Source of the DNA: Burkholderia stabilis
Lineage (GTDB): Bacteria; Pseudomonadota; Gammaproteobacteria; Burkholderiales; Burkholderiaceae
DNA: 64,000 nt
Assembly (NCBI RefSeq): GCF_001742165.1
Contig: NZ_CP016442.1
Span: forward strand, 1,116,001 to 1,180,000
Reading direction: 5' to 3'
The stretch's first letter is position 1. Every line of letters starts with the position of its first letter. Made by a program: the position numbers and the translations under genes. The notes below the pieces were generated by a model that saw nothing but the letters and a program-made list of their open reading frames with translations, was not told the DNA's origin and did not search any database. Shown one piece after another: positions 33,695-42,165 of the stretch.

Positions 33695-35896
33695 CTAGAA
33701 GCGCATCGTCGCGACGAGCTCCGCCGAACGCGACGGGCCGAGCAGCCATTGCTCGCCGCCGTTCGACGTCGTCACCGCGTACGTACGGTTCGCGAGATTT
33801 CGCAGGTACAGCGCGAGTTCGGTGCGCGAGCTCGGCTGCCAGCGCAGCGATGCGTCGAACACCGTGTACGACGGCACCTGCAGGCGGTTCGCATCGTCGC
33901 CGTACGTCGCGCCGACGTAGCGCACGCCCGCATTCGCCTGCCAGCGCTCGGCAAACGCCCAGCCGAGCCACAGGTTCGCCGTCTGCTGCGGCACGTTCGA
34001 CGGCACGTTGCCGGCCCGCGATACCGTCGTGCCGCCGGACGTCTGGTTGAATTCGTCGTAACGCGCGCGCAGCAGCGCGACGTTCGCATCGATCGTCCAG
34101 CCATGCGGCAGCCGCGCGCCGCCCGTCAGCTCGACGCCGCGCGACGATTGCCGGCCGACCTGCTGGCGCAATGCGGGATTGAACGGATCGGTGCTCAGCA
34201 GGTTGCGCTTCGTGATGTCGTACACCGCGAACGTCCAGTACGCGCGGCCGTCGAGCAGCGTCTGCTTGACGCCGGCTTCCCACTGTTCGCCGGTCGCGAG
34301 CCGGTAGTTCGCCTGCGACGCGGACAGCGTCACGAGCGAGCCGAGCCCTTCCGCGCCCGTCGTGTACTGCGCATACGCGCTGAGCGTCGGTGCGACTTCG
34401 AAGACGAAACCGGTGCGCCAGCCGACGTTCGCGAAACGCTTGTCGAAGCCCGCGCCGGTCGCCGCCTGCTCGCGGCTGAACGCGATGTGGTCGTAACGCA
34501 GGCCGCTCACCCATGCGAGCCGCGGCAGCACTTCGAGGCGGTTCTCGGCGAACACCGCGGCCTGCCGCGCGCGCGTGCTGAACTGCGGCACCGTCGGGTC
34601 CGGGCTCGCGAACCCGCCGGGATCGAAACCGTGCGCGGGCACAGTCGATTCGCCGCCGTACGGCGAATTGTTGGTGCCGTCGAACGTGATCTGGCTGAAC
34701 TCCGTGCCGACGACGAAGCGGTTCGCGCGGCCGAACAGCGTGCCGTCGAAACGCGCGCTGAGGCGATCGCCGATCTGCCGCTGGTGATGGCCGATGTCGA
34801 GATAATCGCTGCGCGTCACGCGCCCCGTCGCCGGGTCGAGCGCATACGCTTCGGCGTTGCGCCAGTGGCGGTTCGACGTCAGGTAGTAGAGCTGGTTGTC
34901 GATCGTCACGCCGGCCGCGGGGCGAAAGCTGGCCGACAGGCGCGTCCACTGGTCGTAGTAAGCGATCGTTGCGTCGGCAACGTTGTAGTTGAGCTTGCGC
35001 AGCGACGGATCGAGCACGCCGTTCGGCGCGGGCACGCCATAGTAGGTCGCCGGCATCTGGCGGCCGTAGTCGTAGTCGAGCGTCAGCGTGAGTTGCGGGC
35101 TCACGTCGAATTTCAGTGTGCCGCCGACCGCCGTCGTATGCGTATCGGCCCGCTCGGCGAAACCGTTTGCGCGCGCATCGCTCGCGTAGAAGCGGTACGA
35201 CAGCCGCGGGCCGAGCGCGCCCGTCGTATCGAACGCGACGCGCTTCGCGCCGTCCGGGCCGACGCCGACCTGCAGCGTCGTCTCGCGCGTGCGCTGCGGC
35301 CGCTTCGGCACGACGTTCACGACGCCGCCGATCGCCCCTTCGCCGTACAGCACCGACGCCGGGCCGCGCAACACCTCGATACGCTCGACCGACCAGGTAT
35401 CGAACGGGAACGTGATCGTGCCGGCCGCCGGCATCAGCCGCACGCCGTCGAGCAGCGTCATCACCGATTCCTGCCCGCTGAAGCCGCGCACGCTCAGCGC
35501 GGTGCCGCCGTTGCCGGGCGCCGTCGCGCTCGCGAAACCCGCGGTGCGTGTCACCGCGTCGCGCACCGTGCGGTCGCCGCGTGCTTCGATCGCGTCGGCC
35601 GTGACCGTCTCGACGCTTGCCGGCGTATCGAGACTCGCCAGCCCGAGCCGCGAGCCCGTTTCGAGCGGTTGCGTCAGTGCGTCGGCCGACGCGGATTGCG
35701 CGGTGATGTTGATCGCCGGCAGCGCGTGCCGGTCGTCCGGCGCGGGTGCTGTCGCTTCGGCGGCAAACGCGCCGGAGGTCGCCATCGCGCAGCCCAGCAG
35801 GGTCGTGCAGCCGCGTGCGCGCCATGCGCCGGTATCCCGGCGCGACGCGGCGTGGTGCCGCTCCCCGCGCGCCGGCTTGCTTCTGGTCTTCGTCAC
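33695..35896 (-). CDS. TonB-dependent outer-membrane receptor
   Basis: A 733-residue receptor starting with GTG at 35896. A charged leader precedes the signal core CTTLLGCAMATSGAFAAEA, then the TonB box region LPAINITAQ. The plug motif VERIEVLRGPASVLYGEGAIGG follows, and the barrel terminates with Phe (LVATMRF). There is no STN domain, so no FecR-type signalling is expected. It is first in an operon with the ATPase, binding protein and permease, making a complete outer-to-inner membrane import path. A short inverted repeat lies about 80-95 bp upstream. The ligand is a siderophore or another metal complex, unresolved. Confidence 0.92.
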   Translation of the reverse strand: MTKTRSKPARGERHHAASRRDTGAWRARGCTTLLGCAMATSGAFAAEATAPAPDDRHALPAINITAQSASADALTQPLETGSRLGLASLDTPASVETVTADAIEARGDRTVRDAVTRTAGFASATAPGNGGTALSVRGFSGQESVMTLLDGVRLMPAAGTITFPFDTWSVERIEVLRGPASVLYGEGAIGGVVNVVPKRPQRTRETTLQVGVGPDGAKRVAFDTTGALGPRLSYRFYASDARANGFAERADTHTTAVGGTLKFDVSPQLTLTLDYDYGRQMPATYYGVPAPNGVLDPSLRKLNYNVADATIAYYDQWTRLSASFRPAAGVTIDNQLYYLTSNRHWRNAEAYALDPATGRVTRSDYLDIGHHQRQIGDRLSARFDGTLFGRANRFVVGTEFSQITFDGTNNSPYGGESTVPAHGFDPGGFASPDPTVPQFSTRARQAAVFAENRLEVLPRLAWVSGLRYDHIAFSREQAATGAGFDKRFANVGWRTGFVFEVAPTLSAYAQYTTGAEGLGSLVTLSASQANYRLATGEQWEAGVKQTLLDGRAYWTFAVYDITKRNLLSTDPFNPALRQQVGRQSSRGVELTGGARLPHGWTIDANVALLRARYDEFNQTSGGTTVSRAGNVPSNVPQQTANLWLGWAFAERWQANAGVRYVGATYGDDANRLQVPSYTVFDASLRWQPSSRTELALYLRNLANRTYAVTTSNGGEQWLLGPSRSAELVATMRF

Positions 35897-35974
35897 TTCG
35901 TATCGATCTTCGTGTGATGTCGTCGCACGCGGCCATGCCCGGCAGCCCGGTCGGCAGGCAACGAAAACGTCAGA

Positions 35975-35989
35975 TGATACATTATATCA
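35975..35989. promoter_or_regulatory. Inverted repeat TGATA-N5-TATCA upstream of the TonB receptor operon
   Basis: It lies in an AT-rich patch about 80 bp upstream of the receptor start. The symmetry and place suggest a metalloregulator or promoter element; it does not align well with the Fur 19-mer. Confidence 0.4.
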
Positions 35990-36039
35990 ATCCGATTGCG
36001 TCAGGATTTTGTCAGCTTGGGTCGCCCCGCTCGATGCCG

Positions 36040-36948
36040 CTAAATCGGGAAGCTGAACTGCACCCAGAGCTTGTCGCCCTGCGGCCGGTTGCGCACTGCG
36101 AATTCGTGCTGGTACTTCACGACCACGCCCGACGCCGGCCCCCACATGTAACGCAGTTGCGGGCCGATCGCGACCGACTGCCCGCGAAAACCGTCCGACG
36201 CAACCTTGACGCCGTTTTGCGTGTCGTCGGTGAACTGCTTCAGGAACGTGCCCTGCACGCCGAGCTGCACGCGCCGGTCGATCGAATAGCCGATCAGGTA
36301 GTCGAGCACGGCGACCGCGCCCGAGTGGTACTGCGTCGCATGGTTCGGCGAATTCAGCTCCAGCACCGTGGTCGTCGAGATCTCCCAGTCGCGGCCCGGA
36401 AACCATGTCGTGCTGAGGTACGGCAGGAACGCATACGTGTTCAGCCCCGTGTTCGCGATCCGGTTCGCCGCATACGCGCCGGTCGGCACCGCGAACGACG
36501 GCGAGAAGAATGCGAAGAACGTCTTCGACGCATTCGCGTAGTTGATCATGAACGGTTCGAGGATCACGTCGCCGAGCGACGTGCGGTTTCCCGTGCCGCC
36601 CGGCGTCGACAGATGCAGGTGCACGATCGGCACGATCGCGCTGCTCGACAGCGAAAACGGACCGAACGTCGCGCCCCACGTATGAACGACGCGCGGCGTT
36701 TGCGCGACGACGCTCAGGTGGAACCCCGGCACCGCGCTGCCACCGCCCGGCCCGGCAAACCGGTTCGCCGCGTAGTACTGCGCGTAGTTGAAATACTGCG
36801 TGCCGCCGGGCGGCGGCAGCAGCCCGTTCAACACCGTGTTGACGCCGAACGGGTAGCTGATCTGGCCGTTCTCCGTGGCCGATGCCGGTGCGTGAACGGC
36901 GGCAGCAATCAGGAATGCCAATGGCATCCGTCGCAATGCGAATTTCAT
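36040..36948 (-). CDS. Outer-membrane transporter of the phenol-degradation MetA (SphA) family
   Basis: A 302-residue protein with a signal peptide (MKFALRRMPLAFLIAAAVHAPASA) and a beta-barrel of the MetA-pathway type, marked by ENGQISYPFGVNTVLNG at the start and KYQHEFAVRNRPQGDKLWVQFSF at the end. Such proteins are found in aromatic-degradation clusters and are thought to aid uptake of hydrophobic or phenolic substrates. The ATG at 36948 has GGAGACGAC upstream. It is on the same strand as, and downstream of, the LysR gene, and its upstream region carries a dyad also seen in front of the dioxygenase gene. Confidence 0.82.
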   Translation of the reverse strand: MKFALRRMPLAFLIAAAVHAPASATENGQISYPFGVNTVLNGLLPPPGGTQYFNYAQYYAANRFAGPGGGSAVPGFHLSVVAQTPRVVHTWGATFGPFSLSSSAIVPIVHLHLSTPGGTGNRTSLGDVILEPFMINYANASKTFFAFFSPSFAVPTGAYAANRIANTGLNTYAFLPYLSTTWFPGRDWEISTTTVLELNSPNHATQYHSGAVAVLDYLIGYSIDRRVQLGVQGTFLKQFTDDTQNGVKVASDGFRGQSVAIGPQLRYMWGPASGVVVKYQHEFAVRNRPQGDKLWVQFSFPI

Positions 36949-37053
36949 GTCGTCTCCAAACCGGATTTTTATCGTGTGGCCGCAAGCCGGATGCTTCGGC
37001 CCGGGCGAGACGCAATGTAAAGCGCACGACAACGGCGAAAAAGACGACGATCG

Positions 37054-37081
37054 GGAGAACAGTTCTCCGTCACACGGAGAA
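37054..37081. promoter_or_regulatory. Candidate LysR operator upstream of the aromatic-uptake channel gene
   Basis: TTCTCCG (37063-37069) and CGGAGAA (37075-37081) form a 7-bp inverted repeat around five bases, with T-N11-A geometry, and a further GGAGAA half-site sits at 37054-37059. A related TTCTTC ... CGGAGAA dyad lies between the LysR and dioxygenase genes. Confidence 0.5.
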
Positions 37082-37122
37082 ATACGCGGGCGCGAGCGTG
37101 AGCGCCACGGCGCGGCCCGCGA

Positions 37123-38046
37123 TCAGCGGCTGACTTCCTTCCACTTGCGCGCGAGGCCGAGGCGTTCGAAGCGCTCGATCAGGAATTCGGTGAATACGCG
37201 GATCTTCGCCGGCTGGTGACGGCGGCTCTGGTACGCGATGTTGACGGTGAGCGCCGGCAGTTGCCAGTCGGTGAGCACCGGCACCAGTTTCCCCGCGACG
37301 ATATCGTCGTGAATGATGTAAAGCGGCTGGATCAGGATGCCGAGCCCGGCGAGCGCCGCCGCGCGGATCACCTGCCCTTCGTTCGCATCGAGCACGCTCT
37401 TGATCGTGATCGACTGCTTCTTCGCGCCATGGCGGAAATGCAGCACGTACGGATCGTTGGCGAGGTTGTAGACCAGCAACCGGTGGTCGCACAGCGCATC
37501 GGGCGTCGCCGGCGCGCCGTGCTTCGCCAGATACCCGGGCGAAGCCGCCAGCACGCGCCGCGTCTCGGCGAGCCTGCGCACGGTGATGCCCGAATCCGCT
37601 TCATGCTCGCGCGTGCGGATCGCCACGTCGATACCGGCCTCGATGAAATCCGGGTAGCGGTTCGCCGCGACGATCTGCACGTTCAGGTTCGGGTAGCGCC
37701 GATGAAACTCGGGCAGCGCGGGCGCGATGTAGATCGACGCGAACGACACCGACGCGGTCACGCGCAGCGTGCCGGCCGGGTTGACGCTCGCCTCGTTGAC
37801 CGCCGCGTCGGCCTCCGCCATCTCCGTCAGGATCGCGACGCAGCGCCGGTGATATTCGTGGCCGGCGTCCGTCAGCCACAGGCGCCGCGTGGTCCGCTCG
37901 ACGAGGCGCGCGGCCAGGCGCTCTTCCAGCGCATTCAGGCAACGGCTCGCCGCCGCGCTCGACATGCCGAGCCGCTCGGCGGCCTTCGACAGGCTGCCCA
38001 GTTCGGCCACCTGCACGAAAAATTCGATCTGGGTCCACTTGTCCAT
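37123..38046 (-). CDS. LysR-family regulator of the hydroxyquinol cluster
   Basis: A 307-residue LysR protein with N-terminal helix-turn-helix (QIEFFVQVAELGSLSKAAER, then LGMSSAAASRCLNALEERL) and an effector domain. The start at 38046 (MDKWTQIEFF) matches family starts. It is divergent from the dioxygenase gene (118 bp apart) and lies upstream of the aromatic-uptake channel gene, so it probably controls both; matching dyads in the two promoter regions support this. The inducer is likely an aromatic substrate or ring-cleavage intermediate. Confidence 0.9.
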   Translation of the reverse strand: MDKWTQIEFFVQVAELGSLSKAAERLGMSSAAASRCLNALEERLAARLVERTTRRLWLTDAGHEYHRRCVAILTEMAEADAAVNEASVNPAGTLRVTASVSFASIYIAPALPEFHRRYPNLNVQIVAANRYPDFIEAGIDVAIRTREHEADSGITVRRLAETRRVLAASPGYLAKHGAPATPDALCDHRLLVYNLANDPYVLHFRHGAKKQSITIKSVLDANEGQVIRAAALAGLGILIQPLYIIHDDIVAGKLVPVLTDWQLPALTVNIAYQSRRHQPAKIRVFTEFLIERFERLGLARKWKEVSR

Positions 38047-38054
38047 GCGTTCGA

Positions 38055-38074
38055 TTCTTCCACCTGGCGGAGAA
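38055..38074. promoter_or_regulatory. Candidate LysR operator between the LysR and dioxygenase genes
   Basis: TTCTTC (38055-38060) and CGGAGAA (38068-38074) mirror the dyad at 37063-37081. It lies only about 10 bp before the LysR start, suited to autoregulation and activation of the divergent dioxygenase operon. Confidence 0.5.
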
Positions 38075-38164
38075 CAAAACTCCTCCAAACCATCTTTTTT
38101 ACGATCAAAGGAAGAATTAATGTTACGTCAACGCGCCTTCGAACGACATCAGGAGACAACCCCA

Positions 38165-39046
38165 ATGCGCAATCTCAACGAAGACACCATCACGCAGGCC
38201 GTGATCGCATCGCTGGGCGGCTGTCGCGACGAGCGGCTGCGCACGGTGATGACCAGCCTCGTCCAGCACCTGCATTCGTTCGCACGGGAAACGAAGCTCA
38301 CCGAAGCGGAATGGCAGGCCGCGATCGGCTTCCTGACTGCGGTCGGCCACATCACCGACGACAAGCGCCAGGAATTCATCCTGCTGTCCGACGTGCTCGG
38401 GCTGTCGACGCTCGTCACCGCGCAGAACCACGCGAAGCCGGCCGGCTGCACGGAGGCGACCGTATTCGGTCCGTTCTACGTCGAAGGCAGCCCCGAGTTC
38501 GGACTGTTCGACGACATCGCGAACGGCGCATGCGGCGAGCCGTGCTTCGTGTCGGGCCATGTGCGCGGGATCGACGGCACGCCGGTCGCGCACGCGTCGC
38601 TGGAAGTCTGGCAGGCCGACGAGGACGGGCATTACGACGTGCAGCAACCGGCCGACGACGGCTCGGTCACGCATCGCGCGCGCGGCCGGCTGCGCACCGG
38701 CGCCGACGGCCGCTACGCATTCCGTTCGATCCTCGCCGAGCCGTACCCGATTCCACACGACGGCCCCGTCGGCGCGATGCTCGATGCGCTCGGCCGTCAC
38801 CCGTGGCGCCCCGCGCACCTGCATTTCATGATCGAGGCGCGCGGCTACGAAACGCTGATCACGCACGTGTTCCGCGACGGCGATCGTTATCTCGACTCCG
38901 ACGCGGTATTCGGTGTGCGTTCGACGCTGGTCGCCGACTGGGTGCGGCACGCACCCGGCGTGGCGCCCGACGGATCGCGCATGGATACGCCGTTCTACAC
39001 GCTCGATTACGACTTCGTGCTGAATCGCGCGGAGCGTGCCGCATGA
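38165..39046 (+). CDS. Hydroxyquinol 1,2-dioxygenase (intradiol ring-cleavage enzyme)
   Basis: A 293-residue non-haem Fe(III) intradiol dioxygenase. Iron ligands are visible as Tyr157 (EDGHY), Tyr194 (EPYPIPHDGPVG) and His218/His220 (RPAHLHF). An N-terminal helical dimerisation domain (about 1-100) precedes the catalytic domain. It opens hydroxyquinol (1,2,4-trihydroxybenzene) to maleylacetate. The hydroxyquinol rather than catechol assignment rests on overall similarity and on the adjacent maleylacetate reductase. The ATG follows AGGAGACAACCCCA, and its stop overlaps the start of the Dabb gene (ATGA). Confidence 0.9.
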   Translation: MRNLNEDTITQAVIASLGGCRDERLRTVMTSLVQHLHSFARETKLTEAEWQAAIGFLTAVGHITDDKRQEFILLSDVLGLSTLVTAQNHAKPAGCTEATVFGPFYVEGSPEFGLFDDIANGACGEPCFVSGHVRGIDGTPVAHASLEVWQADEDGHYDVQQPADDGSVTHRARGRLRTGADGRYAFRSILAEPYPIPHDGPVGAMLDALGRHPWRPAHLHFMIEARGYETLITHVFRDGDRYLDSDAVFGVRSTLVADWVRHAPGVAPDGSRMDTPFYTLDYDFVLNRAERAA

Positions 39047-39345
39047 TCCGGCACGTCGTGATGTGGAACGTCGCCGGTGCGACCGAACGCGAGCGCGAAA
39101 CGGCGCGCGCCAGCGTGAAAACCGCCTTCGAAAGCCTGCGCGGCCGGATTCCGGGCATGACGCATCTCGAGGTCGGGGAGGATTTCAGCGCGGTCGATTA
39201 CGCGTGCGACCTGATCCTCGTCGCCGAATTCGAATCGCGCGCGGCGCTCGACGGTTATGCGACGCATCCGGAACACGAACGCGTGCGCGACGCGCTGGCG
39301 GGCCTGCGCATCGCGCGCCATCAGGTCGACTATGCAACGGAGTGA
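39043..39345 (+). CDS. Dabb-family (dimeric alpha-beta barrel, stress-responsive) protein
   Basis: A 100-residue protein with the Dabb pattern MIRHVVMWNV, GRIPGMTHLEVGEDFS and FESRAALDGYATHPEH. Homologues act as small dimeric enzymes or stabilisers in aromatic degradation and polyketide-type chemistry; the activity here is not known. It is translationally coupled to the dioxygenase (ATGA) and is followed 7 bp later by the maleylacetate reductase, so it is an integral operon member. Confidence 0.85.
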   Translation: MIRHVVMWNVAGATERERETARASVKTAFESLRGRIPGMTHLEVGEDFSAVDYACDLILVAEFESRAALDGYATHPEHERVRDALAGLRIARHQVDYATE

Positions 39346-39352
39346 CGACGAC

Positions 39353-40420
39353 ATGGAATTCATCTACCAGGCGCGTCCCGCACGCGTGATCTTCGGTGCG
39401 GGCAGCCTGCAGCATCTCGAACGCGAAGTGCTGGCGCTGGGCGCACAGCGCGCGATCGTGCTCTGCACGCCGGAGCAGCGTGACCTCGCGCAACGCATAG
39501 TCGAGCGGCTCGGCGCGCGCGCGGCCGGCCTGTACGACCGCGCGACGATGCACGTGCCGATCGAAATCGCACGCGACGCGCGGGCGTATGCGCGGTCGTG
39601 CGACGCGGATTGCGCGATCGCGATCGGCGGCGGATCGACGATCGGCCTCGGCAAGGCAATTGCGCTCGAAAGCAGCCTGCCGATCCTCGCGATCCCGACC
39701 ACGTACGCCGGCAGCGAAATGACGCCGATCTACGGCTTGACCGAAGGCGGCGTCAAGCGCACGGGCAGCGACGCGCGCGTTCTGCCGAAAACGGTGATCT
39801 ACGACCCCGAGCTCACCGTCACGCTGCCGGTCGAACTGTCCGTGACGAGCGGCATCAACGCGATCGCACACGCGGCGGAAGGTCTCTACGCGCACGACGC
39901 GAATCCGGTCATGAGCCTCGTCGCCGAAGAAGGCATTCGCGCGCTGGCGCGCGGCCTGCCCGGCGTGCGGAGAAACGCGGCCGATATCGCCTCGCGCGGC
40001 GACGCGCTCTATGGCGCGTGGCTGTGCGGCATGGTGCTCGGCAACGTCGGCATGGCGCTGCATCACAAGCTCTGTCACACGCTCGGCGGCAGCTTCAATC
40101 TGCCGCACGCGCAAACCCATACGATCGTGCTGCCGCATGCACTCGCGTACAACGCGGCGCACGCGCCGGATGCGATGCAGCGGATCGCCCGCGCGATCGG
40201 CACGAACGACGCGGCGCGCGGCCTCTACGCACTGGCGCTCGACAACGGCGCACCGGTCTCGCTGAAGGCGATCGGCATGCAGGAAGCCGACCTCGATCGC
40301 GCGGCCGATCTCGCAGTGGCCAATCCGTACCGGAATCCGCGCCCGATCGAACGCGACGGCTTGCGCGCGCTGCTACAGGATGCATTCGACGGCAGCCTGC
40401 CCCGCTCGAGCGCGGGCTGA
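39353..40420 (+). CDS. Maleylacetate reductase
   Basis: A 355-residue iron-alcohol-dehydrogenase-type enzyme. It has the NAD(P)-binding GGGSTIGLGKAIAL (about 93-106), AIPTTYAGSEMTPIYG, and the His-rich GMALHHKLCHTLGGSFNLPH. It reduces maleylacetate to 3-oxoadipate with NADH, the step after hydroxyquinol ring cleavage. The start at 39353 (MEFIYQARPARVIFG) is the typical family start. It sits between the Dabb gene and the flavin monooxygenase. Confidence 0.92.
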   Translation: MEFIYQARPARVIFGAGSLQHLEREVLALGAQRAIVLCTPEQRDLAQRIVERLGARAAGLYDRATMHVPIEIARDARAYARSCDADCAIAIGGGSTIGLGKAIALESSLPILAIPTTYAGSEMTPIYGLTEGGVKRTGSDARVLPKTVIYDPELTVTLPVELSVTSGINAIAHAAEGLYAHDANPVMSLVAEEGIRALARGLPGVRRNAADIASRGDALYGAWLCGMVLGNVGMALHHKLCHTLGGSFNLPHAQTHTIVLPHALAYNAAHAPDAMQRIARAIGTNDAARGLYALALDNGAPVSLKAIGMQEADLDRAADLAVANPYRNPRPIERDGLRALLQDAFDGSLPRSSAG

Positions 40421-40493
40421 CCTCTCACGCGGTTGCGCTGCCCGAACGATGCACCACAGACCAATAAACGAACCCATCATGGAGACAACCCGA

Positions 40494-42152
40494 ATGAATA
40501 CCGAACCGAGCGCGAACTGTGACGGCACCGTCGAACAGTGTGATGTCGCGATCGTCGGCTACGGCCCGACCGGCCTCGTCGCCGCATCGATGCTGGGCCG
40601 CGCCGGCCACCGCGTGATCGTCCTCGAACGCTGGCCGACGCCTTACGGGCTGCCGCGCCTCACGCACATCGACGGCGAAACCGCACGCATCGTGCAGGCC
40701 AGCGCCGACGTCGATCAGGCGCTGCGCAGCGCGAAGGCCGTCGACACCTACCATTACTGCGACGCGAACGGCGACCTGCTGCTCGAACTGAACTGGACGG
40801 GCCGCGCGTGCGGCTATCCCGCGCATATCTCGATCTACCAGCCCGACATCGAGGATGCGATCGATGCGCGCGCAAGCACTTTCAGGAACGTCACGATCCT
40901 GCGCGGCTGGGAGGTCGAAACGCTGCAGCAGGACGCCAACGGCGCGACACTGACCGCACATCCGTGGCGCGGCGGCCAGGACGCGCAATGGACCGGCCAG
41001 CCGCGCACCATTCGCGCCCGCTACGTGATCGGTGCGGACGGCGCGAACAGCTTCGTGCGCCGCACGCTCGGCATCGAGCGCACCGATTTCGGCTACAACG
41101 AGCGCTGGCTCAATCTCGATTCGGAAAACAAGCGCGATCTCGGCGACGGCTGCGCGCGCACGACGATCTTCTGCGACCCGGCGCGCGCATACATGCACAT
41201 GCCGATCGGAACGAAGCGCACGCGTTTCGAACTGCGCGTGCTGCCGGATGAATCGACGGCCGAATGGGAAACGGAAGAAGCCGGCTGGCAATGGCTGAAG
41301 GACCACTACGGCTACGGCCCGGACGACCTGAAGCTGCTGCGCCATGTGGTCTATACGTTCGAGACGCGCATGGCCGAGCGCTGGCGCACCGGCCGCGTGC
41401 TGCTCGCGGGCGATGCGGCGCACACGATGATGCCGTACATGGGACAAGGCGCGTGCTCCGGCATGCGCGACGGCATCAACCTCGCGTGGAAGCTCGACCT
41501 GGTGCTGACCGGGCGCGCGTCGGACGACCTGCTCGATACCTACGAAACCGAACGCCGCCCGCACGTGAGCGCGATCACGCAGATGTCGCTGTTTCTCGGG
41601 CAGGTCGTCAACGAAGATGATCCGCGCAAGGTCGCCGAGCGCGACGCGGCATTCCGCTCCGGCAACATGCCGCCGATGCCGCCGTTCCCGAAGATCGGCC
41701 ATGGCATCGTGCACGACGAAACCGACGGCACGCTGCTGCCGACGACGGGCGCGCCGGCGCCGCAAGGACGTGCACGCCGCGGCGCAGCCGAGGGCCGCCT
41801 CGACGACGTGGTCGGCCAGGGTTTCCAGCTGATCGCGCGCGAGCACCCTTCCCGCTATCTCGACGCGACGCAGCGCGCGTTCCTCGCGCAGCTCGGCTGT
41901 CACGTGGCCGTGCTGTCCGACGACGTGAGCACACCGGATGCCGTGATCGATCTCGACGGCGAACAACATGCATTCATGAACGCGCACGGGATCGGCGCGT
42001 ATATCAGGCGCCCCGACTTCATCGTGTTCGGCTCGGTGGCCGACCTGCGCGACCTCGGCGCGCTCGTCGACGATCTGCGCGACAAGCTGCACTGGTCGGC
42101 GCTGTCCACCGAGCCGTCCGCGACCGCGGCGGCCGGCGTACACGCATCGTGA
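40494..42152 (+). CDS. FAD-dependent aromatic monooxygenase (MhpA/PheA-type)
   Basis: A 552-residue group A flavoprotein monooxygenase. The dinucleotide fold is VGYGPTGLVAASMLGRAGH (about 21-39), the second nucleotide motif includes VIGADGANSFVRR, and the flavin motif is LLAGDAAHTMMPYMGQGA. A thioredoxin-like C-terminal domain follows. It would hydroxylate a phenolic substrate to give hydroxyquinol, for instance resorcinol or a substituted resorcinol (inference). The start at 40494 is supported by GGAGACAACCCGA; the ATG at 40479 overlaps that site. It is followed 13 bp later by the alpha/beta hydrolase. Confidence 0.9.
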   Translation: MNTEPSANCDGTVEQCDVAIVGYGPTGLVAASMLGRAGHRVIVLERWPTPYGLPRLTHIDGETARIVQASADVDQALRSAKAVDTYHYCDANGDLLLELNWTGRACGYPAHISIYQPDIEDAIDARASTFRNVTILRGWEVETLQQDANGATLTAHPWRGGQDAQWTGQPRTIRARYVIGADGANSFVRRTLGIERTDFGYNERWLNLDSENKRDLGDGCARTTIFCDPARAYMHMPIGTKRTRFELRVLPDESTAEWETEEAGWQWLKDHYGYGPDDLKLLRHVVYTFETRMAERWRTGRVLLAGDAAHTMMPYMGQGACSGMRDGINLAWKLDLVLTGRASDDLLDTYETERRPHVSAITQMSLFLGQVVNEDDPRKVAERDAAFRSGNMPPMPPFPKIGHGIVHDETDGTLLPTTGAPAPQGRARRGAAEGRLDDVVGQGFQLIAREHPSRYLDATQRAFLAQLGCHVAVLSDDVSTPDAVIDLDGEQHAFMNAHGIGAYIRRPDFIVFGSVADLRDLGALVDDLRDKLHWSALSTEPSATAAAGVHAS

Positions 42153-42165
42153 AGGAGACACACGC

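Noticed and set aside
35971..35991. Fur box in front of the second TonB receptor
   Set aside because: Alignment with the Fur 19-mer gives few matches; only a short TGATA/TATCA repeat is certain, so I list it as an unassigned operator.
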